Below, one piece after another: positions 47,886 to 60,541 of a stretch of DNA of 64,000 nt. The stretch's first letter is position 1, and every line of letters starts with the position of its first letter. The DNA lies in contig CM056810.1 of assembly GCA_029852735.1 (NCBI GenBank), positions 46,759,395 through 46,823,394 on the forward strand, in the 5' to 3' direction. The notes under the pieces are model-generated. The model saw only the letters and a program-made list of their open reading frames with translations, was not told the origin of the DNA and searched no databases. The position numbers and the translations under genes were made by a program. The stretch comes from Persea americana (lineage: Eukaryota > Streptophyta > Magnoliopsida > Laurales > Lauraceae).

Positions 47886-50800
47886 GTGGAATCCATGGCC
47901 AGTACTTGGATAAGAACACGAGTTGGAAAATTCTGGGGCGTTCCGGAGAGTTACTATTTGTCTTCGGGATTGCGATGCATTCGGTACGATTGTAGGCCGA
48001 CAAAAGCATTTTATGATATTCTGAGACACATATCCCTTCAAAATGAGTTTCAAGCGAGTCTGTTGTTAGGAACGCACTGCAGGGGTTTCAAGGTCCTTTA
48101 ACAGCAAGACCCGTGCCTCGGGCAGTTCGTTCGTGATTCTAGGCGGATCGGCGAAGCTATATGCTGTAGACCACATTTCACACAAATGATTGTTTGGATA
48201 CGCGCACTCCAAAGATCTTTGATAGATTTAACTTTAAAACGGGTTTCAGGAAAGGTTGGGCTTAAGAGCTGACATCATGAGATTCTTCCAGGTTTTGCGA
48301 CCGACAGAAGAATCTTGTGCAGCCAATAGCCCGTATTTGGAGAGAAGCGCATGCCGGATGACTCTATGGTCTCGGGTCTAGTCCTTTGCTTCGAGATGCG
48401 TTTACTACAATTCAATGCCGAAATACACATGTAATGATGATCTCGGATACTTTTCGTTTTGAATAGGGTTTCGGGCGATTCACGGGTAAGGAACGCTTTA
48501 CATGGGCTTGAGGGGTGTTGAGGTCTGAAACTGGTGCTTGGGACAGTTCCTAATCAATTTCACTACGAAACCACGTTCTGGGTGGGTGTATGAAACCACT
48601 GGCTCCAAAGGGCGTTTCACGAAGTCCGCGGCTGAAAGAAGAGCTCTTGGAAGTTCTTTGAATCCGTTTTCGCCTAAGACGGGATTCGGGGAAATTCGGG
48701 CTAGAGAGCTACTCCCGTGGGGTTCTGGGCTTTTTCTGAATGAAAGAGTTTGATTGATATTTTCACGGCTCTGGGAAGACGTTGGTTGTAGACCGCATTC
48801 GACGCAACCCGCGGTTGAACGACGTGCCCTGGAAAATACTGTGGTGGCTCTTTACTTTAAAAATGGATTTCCGACAAATTAGGGCTTAGGAACCAATGTC
48901 GCGGGACTCAGTCCCATTTCCTTCTTAAAACCGTATCTAGTGGAATCCATGGCCAATACTTGGATAAGAACACGAGTTGGACGATTCTAGGGCGTTCCGG
49001 GGTGTTACTATTTGTCTTTGGGACTGCGATGCATTCGGTACGATTGTAGGCCGACAAAAGCATTTTATGATATTCTGAGACACATATCCCTTGAAAATGA
49101 GTTTCAAGTGAGTGTGTGGTTAGGAACGCACTGCAGGGGTTTCAAGGTCCTTTAACAGCAAGACCCGTGCCTCGGGCAGTTCGTTCGTGATTCTAGGCGG
49201 ATCGGCGAAGCTATACGCTATAGACCACATTTCACACAAATGATTGTTTGGATACGCGCACTCCAAAGATCTTTGATAGATTTAACTTTAAAACGGGTTC
49301 CAGGAAAGGTTGGGCTTAAGAGCTGACATCATGAGATTCTTCCAGGTTTTGCGACCGACAAAAGAATCTTGTGCTGCCAATAGCCCGTATCTGGAGAGAA
49401 GCGCATGCCGGATGACTCTATGGTCTCGGGTCTAGTCCTTTGCTTCGAGATGCGTTTACTACAATTCCATGCCGAAATACACATGTAATGATGATCTCGG
49501 ATACTTTTCGTTTTGAATAGGGTTTCGGGCGATTCACGGGTAAGGAACGCTTTACATGGGCTTGAGGGGTGTTTAGGTCTGAAACTGGTGCTTGGGACAG
49601 TTCCTAATCAATTTCACTACGAAACCACGTTCTAGGTGGGTGTATGAAACCACTGGCTCCAAAGGGCATTTCACGAAGTCCGCGGCTGAAAGAAGAGCTC
49701 TTGGAAGTTCTTTGAATCCGTTTTCGCCTAAGACGGGATTCGGGGAAATTCGGGCTAGAGAGCTACTCCCGTGGGGTTCTGGGCCTTTTCTGAATGAAAG
49801 AGTTTGATTGATATTTTGTACGGCTCTGGGAAGACGTTTGTTGTAGACCGCATTCGACGCAACCCGCGGTTGAACGACGTGCCCTGGAAAATACTGTGGT
49901 GGCTCTTTACTTTTAAAATGGATTTCCGACAAATTAGGGCTTAGGAACCAATGTCGCGGGACTCAGTCCCATTTCCTTCTTAAAACCGTATCTAGTGAAA
50001 TCAATGGCCAGTACTTGGATAAGAACACGCGTTGGATGATTCTGGGGCGTTCCAGAGAGTTACTATTTGTCTTCGGGATTGCGATGCATTCGGTACGATT
50101 GTAGGCCGACAAAAGCATTTTATGATATTCTGAGACACATATCCCTTCAAAATGAGTTTCAAGCGAGTGTGTGGTTAGGAACGCACTGCAGGGGTTTCAA
50201 GGTCCTTTAACAGCAAGACCCGTGCCTCGGGCAGTTCGTTCGTGATTGTAGGCGGATCGGCGAAGCTATACGCTGTAGACCACATTTCACACAAATGATT
50301 GTTTGGATACGCGCACTCCAAAGATCTTTGATAGATTTAACTTTAAAACGGGTTCCAGGAAAGGTTGGGCTTAAGAGCTGACATCATGAGATTCTTCCAG
50401 GTTTTGCGACCGACAAAAGAATCTTGTGCAGCCAATAGCCCGTATTTGGAGAGAAGCGCATGCCGGATGACTCTATGGTCTCGGGTCTAGTCCTTTGCTT
50501 CGAGATGCGTTTACTACAATTCCATGCCGAAATACACATGTAATGATGATCTCGGATACTTTTCGTTTTGAATAGGGTTTCGGGTGATTCACGGGTAAGG
50601 AACGCTTTACATGGGCTTGAGGGGTGTTTAGGTCTGAAACTGGTGCTTGGGACAGTTCCTAATCAACTTCACTACGAAACCACGTTCTAGGTGGGTGTAT
50701 GAAACCACTGGCTCCAAAGGGCGTTTCACGAAGCACGCGGCTGAAAGAAGAGCTCTTGGAAGTTCTTTGAATCCGTTTTCGCTTAAGACGGGATTCGGGG

Positions 50801-51049
50801 AGATTCGGGCTAGAGAGGTACACCCGTGGGGTTCTGGGCCTTTTCTGAATGAAAGAGTTTGATTGATATTTTGTACGGCTCTGGGAAGACGTTGGTTGTA
50901 GACCGCATTCGACGCAACCCGCGGTTGAACGACGTGCCCTGGAAAATACTGTGGTGGCTCTTTACTTTTAAAATGGATTTCCGACAAATTAGGGCTAAGG
51001 AACCAATGTCGCGGGACTCAGTCCCATTTCCTTCTTAAAACCGTATCTA
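47886..51049 (+). repeat. Trimer repeat unit 1
   Basis: This is the first unit, and its left edge is the domain boundary. It begins GGAATCCATGGCCAG where other units begin GAAATCAATGGCCAG, so the boundary lies within a few tens of bases. Private features are GTGTTGAGGTCTG near 48518 and TACTTTAAAAATGG near 48856. It shares CGAGTCTGTTGTTAGG (48057) only with unit 5. Confidence 0.9.
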
Positions 51050-54000
51050 GTGAAATCAATGGCCAGTACTTGGATAAGAACACGAGTTGGAAAATTCTGG
51101 GGCGTTCCGGAGAGTTACTATTTGTCTTCGGGATTGCGATGCATTCGGTACGATTGTAGGCCGACAAAAGCATTTTATGATATTCTGAGACACATATCCC
51201 TTCAAAATGAGTTTCAAGCGAGTGTGTGGTTAGGAACGCACTGCAGGGGTTTCAAGGTCCTTTAACAGCAAGACCCGTGCCTCGGGCAGTTCGTTCGTGA
51301 TTCTAGGCGGATCGGCGAAGCTATACGCTGTAGACCACATTTCACACAAATGATTGTTTGGATACGCGCACTCCAAAGATCTTTGATAGATTTAACTTTA
51401 AAACGGGTTTCAGGAAAGGTTGGGCTTAAGAGCTGACATCATGAGATTCTTCCAGGTTTTGCGACCGACAGAAGAATCTTGTGCAGCCAATAGCCCGTAT
51501 TTGGAGAGAAGCGCATGCCGGATGACTCTATGGTCTCGGGTCTAGTCCTTTGCTTCGAGATGCGTTTACTACAATTCAATGCCGAAATACACATGTAATG
51601 ATGATCTCGGATACTTTTCGTTTTGAATAGGGTTTCGGGCGATTCACGGGTAAGGAACGCTTTACATGGGCTTGAGGGGTGTTTACGTCTGAAATTGGTG
51701 CTTGGGACAGTTCCTAATCAATTTCACTACGAAACCACGTTCTGGGTGGGTGTATGAAACCACTGGCTCCAAAGGGCGTTTCACGAAGTCCGCGGCTGAA
51801 AGAAGAGCTCTTGGAAGTTCTTTGAATCCGTTTTCGCCTAAGACGGGATTCGGGGAAATTCGGGCTAGAGAGCTACTCCCGTGGGGTTCTGGGCTTTTTC
51901 TGAATGAAAGAGTTTGATTGATATTTTCACGGCTCTGGGAAGACGTTGGTTGTAGACCGCATTCGACGCAACCCGCGGTTGAACGACGTGCCCTGGAAAA
52001 TACTGTGGTGGCTCTTTACTTTTAAAATGGATTTCCGACAAATTAGGGCTTAGGAACCAATGTCGCGGGACTCAGTCCCATTTCCTTCTTAAAACCGTAT
52101 CTAGTGGAATCCATGGCCAATACTTGGATAAGAACACGAGTTGGACGATTCTAGGGCGTTCCGGGGTGTTACTATTTGTCTTTGGGACTGCGATGCATTC
52201 GGTACGATTGTAGGCCGACAAAAGCATTTTATGATATTCTGAGACACATATCCCTTGAAAATGAGTTTCAAGTGAGTGTGTGGTTAGGAACGCACTGCAG
52301 GGGTTTCAAGGTCCTTTAACAGCAAGACCCGTGCCTCGGGCAGTTCGTTCGTGATTCTAGGCGGATCGGCGAAGCTATACGCTATAGACCACATTTCACA
52401 CAAATGATTGTTTGGATACGCGCACTCCAAAGATCTTTGATAGATTTAACTTTAAAACGGGTTCCAGGAAAGGTTGGGCTTAAGAGCTGACATCATGAGA
52501 TTCTTCCAGGTTTTGCGACCGACAAAAGAATCTTGTGCTGCCAATAGCCCGTATCTGGAGAGAAGCGCATGCCGGATGACTCTATGGTCTCGGGTCTAGT
52601 CCTTTGCTTCGAGATGCGTTTACTACAATTCCATGCCGAAATACACATGTAATGATGATCTCGGATACTTTTCGTTTTGAATAGGGTTTCGGGCGATTCA
52701 CGGGTAAGGAACGCTTTACATGGGCTTGAGGGGTGTTTAGGTCTGAAACTGGTGCTTGGGACAGTTCCTAATCAATTTCACTACGAAACCACGTTCTAGG
52801 TGGGTGTATGAAACCACTGGCTCCAAAGGGCATTTCACGAAGTCCGCGGCTGAAAGAAGAGCTCTTGGAAGTTCTTTGAATCCGTTTTCGCCTAAGACGG
52901 GATTCGGGGAAATTCGGGCTAGAGAGCTACTCCCGTGGGGTTCTGGGCCTTTTCTGAATGAAAGAGTTTGATTGATATTTTGTACGGCTCTGGGAAGACG
53001 TTTGTTGTAGACCGCATTCGACGCAACCCGCGGTTGAACGACGTGCCCTGGAAAATACTGTGGTGGCTCTTTACTTTTAAAATGGATTTCCGACAAATTA
53101 GGGCTTAGGAACCAATGTCGCGGGACTCAGTCCCATTTCCTTCTTAAAACCGTATCTAGTGAAATCAATGGCCAGTACTTGGATAAGAACACGCGTTGGA
53201 TGATTCTGGGGCGTTCCAGAGAGTTACTATTTGTCTTCGGGATTGCGATGCATTCGGTACGATTGTAGGCCGACAAAAGCATTTTATGATATTCTGAGAC
53301 ACATATCCCTTCAAAATGAGTTTCAAGCGAGTGTGTGGTTAGGAACGCACTGCAGGGGTTTCAAGGTCCTTTAACAGCAAGACCCGTGCCTCGGGCAGTT
53401 CGTTCGTGATTGTAGGCGGATCGGCGAAGCTATACGCTGTAGACCACATTTCACACAAATGATTGTTTGGATACGCGCACTCCAAAGATCTTTGATAGAT
53501 TTAACTTTAAAACGGGTTCCAGGAAAGGTTGGGCTTAAGAGCTGACATCATGAGATTCTTCCAGGTTTTGCGACCGACAAAAGAATCTTGTGCTGCCAAT
53601 AGCCCGTATCTGGAGAGAAGCGCATGCCGGATGACTCTATGGTCTCGGGTCTAGTCCTTTGCTTCGAGATGCGTTTACTACAATTCCATGCCGAAAAACA
53701 CATGTAATGATGATCTCGGATACTTTTCGTTTTGAATAGGGTTTCGGGTGATTCACGGGTAAGGAACGCTTTACATGGGCTTGAGGGGTGTTTAGGTCTG
53801 AAACTGGTGCTTGGGACAGTTCCTAATCAACTTCACTACGAAACCACGTTCTAGGTGGGTGTATGAAACCACTGGCTCCAAAGGGCGTTTCACGAAGCAC
53901 GCGGCTGAAAGAAGAGCTCTTGGAAGTTCTTTGAATCCGTTTTCGCTTAAGACGGGATTCGGGGAGATTCGGGCTAGAGAGGTACACCCGTGGGGTTCTG

Positions 54001-54213
54001 GGCCTTTTCTGAATGAAAGAGTTTGATTGATATTTTGTACGGCTCTGGGAAGACGTTGGTTGTAGACCGCATTCGACGCAACCCGCGGTTGAACGACGTG
54101 CCCTGGAAAATACTGTGGTGGCTCTTTACTTTTAAAATGGATTTCCGACAAATTAGGGCTAAGGAACCAATGTCGCGGGACTCAGTCCCATTTCCTTCTT
54201 AAAACCGTATCTA
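51050..54213 (+). repeat. Trimer repeat unit 2
   Basis: It shares GTTTACGTCTGAAATTGG (51681) only with unit 3. Its beta monomer carries an alpha-type patch at 53594-53610 (GCTGCCAATAGCCCGTATC), followed by the private CCGAAAAACAC. Confidence 0.9.
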
Positions 54214-57200
54214 GTGAAATCAATGGCCAGTACTTGGATAAGAACACGAGTTGGAAAATTCTGGGGCGTTCCGGAGAGTTACTATTTGTCTTCGGGATTG
54301 CGATGCATTCGGTACGATTGTAGGCCGACAAAAGCATTTTATGATATTCTGAGACACATATCCCTTCAAAATGAGTTTCAAGCGAGTGTGTGGTTAGGAA
54401 CGCACTGCAGGGGTTTCAAGGTCCTTTAACAGCAAGACCCGTGCCTCGGGCAGTTCGTTCGTGATTCTAGGCGGATCGGCGAAGCTATACGCTGTAGACC
54501 ACATTTCACACAAATGATTGTTTGGATACGCGCACTCCAAAGATCTTTGATAGATTTAACTTTAAAACGGGTTTCAGGAAAGGTTGGGCTTAAGAGCTGA
54601 CATCATGAGATTCTTCCAGGTTTTGCGACCGACAGAAGAATCTTGTGCAGCCAATAGCCCGTATTTGGAGAGAAGCGCATGCCGGATGACTCTATGGTCT
54701 CGGGTCTAGTCCTTTGCTTCGAGATGCGTTTACTACAATTCAATGCCGAAATACACATGTAATGATGATCTCGGATACTTTTCGTTTTGAATAGGGTTTC
54801 GGGCGATTCACAGGTAAGGAACGCTTTACATGGGCTTGAGGGGTGTTTACGTCTGAAATTGGTGCTTGGGACAGTTCCTAATCAATTTCACTACGAAACC
54901 ACGTTCTGGGTGGGTGTATGAAACCACTGGCTCCAAAGGGCGTTTCACGAAGTCCGCGGCTGAAAGAAGAGCTCTTGGAAGTTCTTTGAATCCGTTTTCG
55001 CCTAAGACGGGATTCGGGGAAATTCGGGCTAGAGAGCTACTCCCGTGGGGTTCTGGGCTTTTTCTGAATGAAAGAGTTTGATTGATATTTTCACGGCTCT
55101 GGGAAGACGTTGGTTGTAGACCGCATTCGACGCAACCCGCGGTTGAACGACGTGCCCTGGAAAATACTGTGGTGGCTCTTTACTTTTAAAATGGATTTCC
55201 GACAAATTAGGGCTTAGGAACCAATGTCGCGGGACTCAGTCCCATTTCCTTCTTAAAACCGTATCTAGTGGAATCCATGGCCAATACTTGGATAAGAACA
55301 CGAGTTGGACGATTCTAGGGCGTTCCGGGGTGTTACTATTTGTCTTTGGGACTGCGATGCATTCGGTACGATTGTAGGCCGACAAAAGCATTTTATGATA
55401 TTCTGAGACACATATCCCTTGAAAATGAGTTTCAAGTGAGTGTGTGGTTAGGAACGCACTGCAGGGGTTTCAAGGTCCTTTAACAGCAAGACCCGTGCCT
55501 CGGGCAGTTCGTTCGTGATTCTAGGCGGATCGGCGAAGCTATACGCTATAGACCACATTTCACACAAATGATTGTTTGGATACGCGCACTCCAAAGATCT
55601 TTGATAGATTTAACTTTAAAACGGGTTCCAGGAAAGGTTGGGCTTAAGAGCTGACATCATGAGATTCTTCCAGGTTTTGCGACCGACAAAAGAATCTTGT
55701 GCTGCCAATAGCCCGTATCTGGAGAGAAGCGCATGCCGGATGACTCTATGGTCTCGGGTCTAGTCCTTTGCTTCGAGATGCGTTTACTACAATTCCATGC
55801 CGAAATACACATGTAATGATGATCTCGGATACTTTTCGTTTTGAATAGGGTTTCGGGCGATTCACGGGTAAGGAACGCTTTACATGGGCTTGAGGGGTGT
55901 TTAGGTCTGAAACTGGTGCTTGGGACAGTTCCTAATCAATTTCACTACGAAACCACGTTCTAGGTGGGTGTATGAAACCACTGGCTCCAAAGGGCATTTC
56001 ACGAAGTCCGCGGCTGAAAGAAGAGCTCTTGGAAGTTCTTTGAATCCGTTTTCGCCTAAGACGGGATTCGGGGAAATTCAGGCTAGAGAGCTACTCCCGT
56101 GGGGTTCTGGGCCTTTTCTGAATGAAAGAGTTTGATTGATATTTTGTACGGCTCTGGGAAGACGTTTGTTGTAGACCGCATTCGACGCAACCCGCGGTTG
56201 AACGACGTGCCCTGGAAAATACTGTGGTGGCTCTTTACTTTTAAAATGGATTTCCGACAAATTAGGGCTTAGGAACCAATGTCGCGGGACTCAGTCCCAT
56301 TTCCTTCTTAAAACCGTATCTAGTGAAATCAATGGCCAGTACTTGGATAAGAACACGCGTTGGATGATTCTGGGGCGTTCCAGAGAGTTACTATTTGTCT
56401 TCGGGATTGCGATGCATTCGGTACGATTGTAGGCCGACAAAAGCATTTTATGATATTCTGAGACACATATCCCTTCAAAATGAGTTTCAAGCGAGTGTGT
56501 GGTTAGGAACGCACTGCAGGGGTTTCAAGGTCCTTTAACAGCAAGACCCGTGCCTCGGGCAGTTCGTTCGTGATTGTAGGCGGATCGGCGAAGCTATACG
56601 CTGTAGACCACATTTCACACAAATGATTGTTTGGATACGCGCACTCCAAAGATCTTTGATAGATTTAATTTTAAAACGGGTTCCAGGAAAGGTTGGGCTT
56701 AAGAGCTGACATCATGAGATTCTTCCAGGTTTTGCGACCGACAAAAGAATCTTGTGCAGCCAATAGCCCGTATTTGGAGAGAAGCGCATGCCGGATGACT
56801 CTATGGTCTCGGGTCTAGTCCTTTGCTTCGAGATGCGTTTACTACAATTCCATGCCGAAATACACATGTAATGATGATCTCGGATACTTTTCGTTTTGAA
56901 TAGGGTTTCGGGTGATTCACGGGTAAGGAACGCTTTACATGGGCTTGAGGGGTGTTTAGGTCTGAAACTGGTGCTTGGGACAGTTCCTAATCAACTTCAC
57001 TACGAAACCACGTTCTAGGTGGGTGTATGAAACCACTGGCTCCAAAGGGCGTTTCACGAAGCACGCGGCTGAAAGAAGAGCTCTTGGAAGTTCTTTGAAT
57101 CCGTTTTCGCTTAAGACGGGATTCGGGGAGATTCGGGCTAGAGAGGTACACCCGTGGGGTTCTGGGCCTTTTCTGAATGAAAGAGTTTGATTGATATTTT

Positions 57201-57377
57201 GTACGGCTCTGGGAAGACGTTGGTTGTAGACCGCATTCGACGCAACCCGCGGTTGAACGACGTGCCCTGGAAAATACTGTGGTGGCTCTTTACTTTTAAA
57301 ATGGATTTCCGACAAATTAGGGCTAAGGAACCAATGTCGCGGGACTCAGTCCCATTTCCTTCTTAAAACCGTATCTA
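54214..57377 (+). repeat. Trimer repeat unit 3
   Basis: It carries GTTTACGTCTGAAATTGG at 54845, as in unit 2. Private changes are CACAGGTAAGG near 54811, ATTCAGGCTAG near 56078 and TTTAATTTTAAAACGG near 56668. Confidence 0.9.
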
Positions 57378-60300
57378 GTGAAATCAATGGCCAGTACTTG
57401 GATAAGAACACGAGTTGGAAAATTCTGGGGCGTTCCGGAGAGTTACTATTTGTCTTCGGGATTGCGATGCATTCGGTACGATTGTAGGCCGACAAAAGCA
57501 TTTTATGATATTCTGAGACACATATCCCTTCAAAATGAGTTTCAAGCGAGTGTGTGGTTAGGAACGCACTGCAGGGGTTTCAAGGTCCTTTAACAGCAAG
57601 ACCCGTGCCTCGGGCAGTTCGTTCGTGATTCTAGGCGGATCGGCGAAGCTATACGCTGTAGACCACATTTCACCCAAATGATTGTTTGGATACGCGCACT
57701 CCAAAGATCTTTGATAGATTTAACTTTAAAACGGGTTTCAGGAAAGGTTGGGCTTAAGAGCTGACATCATGAGATTCTTCTAGGTTTTGCGACCGACAGA
57801 AGAATCTTGTGCAGCCAATAGCCCGTATTTGGAGAGAAGCGCATGCCGGATGACTCTATGGTCTCGGGTCTAGTCCTTTGCTTCGAGATGCGTTTACTAC
57901 AATTCAATGCCGAAATACACATGTAATGATGATCTCGGATACTTTTCGTTTTGAATAGGGTTTCGGGCGATTCACGGGTAAGGAACGCTTTACATGGGCT
58001 TGAGGGGTGTTTAGGTCTGAAACTGGTGCTTGGGACAGTTCCTAATCAATTTCACTACGAAACCACGTTCTGGGTGGGTGTATGAAACCACTGGCTCCAA
58101 AGGGCGTTTCACGAAGTCCGCGGCTGAAAGAAGAGCTCTTGGAAGTTCTTTGAATCCGTTTTCGCCTAAGACGGGATTCGGGGAAATTCGGGCTAGAGAG
58201 CTACTCCCGTGGGGTTCTGGGCTTTTTCTGAATGAAAGAGTTTGATTGATATTTTCACGGCTCTGGGAAGACGTTGGTTGTAGACCGCATTCGACGCAAC
58301 CCGCGGTTGAACGACGTGCCCTGGAAAATACTGTGGTGGCTCTTTACTTTTAAAATGGATTTCCGACAAATTAGGGCTTAGGAACCAATGTCGCGGGACT
58401 CAGTCCCATTTCCTTCTTAAAACCGTATCTAGTGGAATCCATGGCCAATACTTGGATAAGAACACGAGTTGGACGATTCTAGGGCGTTCCGGGGTGTTAC
58501 TATTTGTCTTTGGGACTGCGATGCATTCGGTACGATTGTAGGCCGACAAAAGCATTTTATGATATTCTGAGACAGATATCCCTTCAAAATGAGTTTCAAG
58601 TGTGTGTGTGGTTAGGAACGCACTGCAGGGGTTTCAAGGTCCTTTAACAGCAAGACCCGTGCCTCGGGCAGTTCGTTCGTGATTCTAGGCGGATCGGCGA
58701 AGCTATACGCTATAGACCACATTTCACACAAATGATTGTTTGGATACGCGCACTCCAAAGATCTTTGATAGATTTAACTTTAAAACGGGTTCCAGGAAAG
58801 GTTGGGCTTAAGAGCTGACATCATGAGATTCTTCCAGGTTTTGCGACCGACAAAAGAATCTTGTGCTGCCAATAGCCCGTATCTGGAGAGAAGCGCATGC
58901 CGGATGACTCTATGGTCTCGGGTCTAGTCCTTTGCTTCGAGATGCGTTTACTACAATTCCATGCCGAAATACACATGTAATGATGATCTCGGATACTTTT
59001 CGTTTTGAATAGGGTTTCGGGCGATTCACGGGTAAGGAACGCTTTACATGGGCTTGAGGGGTGTTTAGGTCTGAAACTGGTGCTTGGGACAGTTCCTAAT
59101 CAATTTCACTACGAAACCACGTTCTAGGTGGGTGTATGAAACCACTGGCTCCAAAGGGCATTTCACGAAGTCCGCGGCTGAAAGAAGAGCTCTTGGAAGT
59201 TCTTTGAATCCGTTTTCGCCTAAGACGGGATTCGGGGAAATTCGGGCTAGAGAGCTACTCCCGTGGGGTTCTGGGCCTTTTCTGAATGAAAGAGTTTGAT
59301 TGATATTTTGTACGGCTCTGGGAAGACGTTTGTTGTAGACCGCATTCGACGCAACCCGCGGTTGAACGACGTGCCCTGGAAAATACTGTGGTGGCTCTTT
59401 ACTTTTAAAATGGATTTCCGACAAATTAGGGCTTAGGAACCAATGTCGCGGGACTCAGTCCCATTTCCTTCTTAAAACCGTATCTAGTGAAATCAATGGC
59501 CAGTACTTGGATAAGAACACGCGTTGGATGATTCTGGGGCGTTCCAGAGAGTTACTATTTGTCTTCGGGATTGCGATGCATTCGGTACGATTGTAGGCCG
59601 ACAAAAGCATTTTATGATATTCTGAGACACATATCCCTTCAAAATGAGTTTCAAGCGAGTGTGTGGTTAGGAACGCACTGCAGGGGTTTCAAGGTCCTTT
59701 AACAGCAAGACCCGTGCCTCGGGCAGTTCGTTCGTGATTGTAGGTGGATCGGCGAAGCTATACGCTGTAGACCACATTTCACACAAATGATTATTTGGAT
59801 ACGCGCACTCCAAAGATCTTTGATAGATTTAACTTTAAAACGGGTTCCAGGAAAGGTTGGGCTTAAGAGCTGACATCATGAGATTCTTCCAGGTTTTGCG
59901 ACCGACAAAAGAATCTTGTGCAACCAATAGCCCGTATTTGGAGAGAAGCGCATGCCGGATGACTCTATGGTCTCGGGTCTAGTCCTTTGCTTCGAGATGC
60001 GTTTACTACAATTCCATGCCGAAATACACATGTAATGATGATCTCGGATACTTTTCGTTTTGAATAGGGTTTCGGGTGATTCACGGGTAAGGAACGCTTT
60101 ACATGGGCTTGAGGGGTGTTTAGGTCTGAAACTGGTGCTTGGGACAGTTCCTAATCAACTTCACTACGAAACCACGTTCTAGGTGGGTGTATGAAACCAC
60201 TGGCTCCAAAGGGCGTTTCACGAAGCACGCGGCTGAAAGAAGAGCTCTTGGAAGTTCTTTGAATCCGTTTTCGCTTAAGACGGGATTCGGGGAGATTCGG

Positions 60301-60541
60301 GCTAGAGAGGTACACCCGTGGGGTTCTGGGCCTTTTCTGAATGAAAGAGTTTGATTGATATTTTGTACGGCTCTGGGAAGACGTTGGTTGTAGACCGCAT
60401 TCGACGCAACCCGTGGTTGAACGACGTGCCCTGGAAAATACTGTGGTGGCTCTTTACTTTTAAAATGGATTTCCGACAAATTAGGGCTAAGGAACCAATG
60501 TCGCGGGACTCAGTCCCATTTCCTTCTTAAAACCGTATCTA
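57378..60541 (+). repeat. Trimer repeat unit 4
   Basis: This unit seems to have the most private changes: CACCCAAATG near 57673, TTCTAGGTTTTG near 57779, GACAGATATCCCTTC with AAGTGTGTGTGTGG near 58572-58612, GTAGGTGGATCGG, GATTATTTGG, TGCAACCAAT and CCCGTGGTTG near 60411. Confidence 0.9.

Noticed and set aside
47886..48101. A second recurrent 71-codon frame (copies at 51050, 54214, 57378, 60542, 63706)
   Set aside because: It recurs at exactly the trimer period and is open only in this variant. It has no domain signature, and elsewhere in the array the same position is mostly closed.
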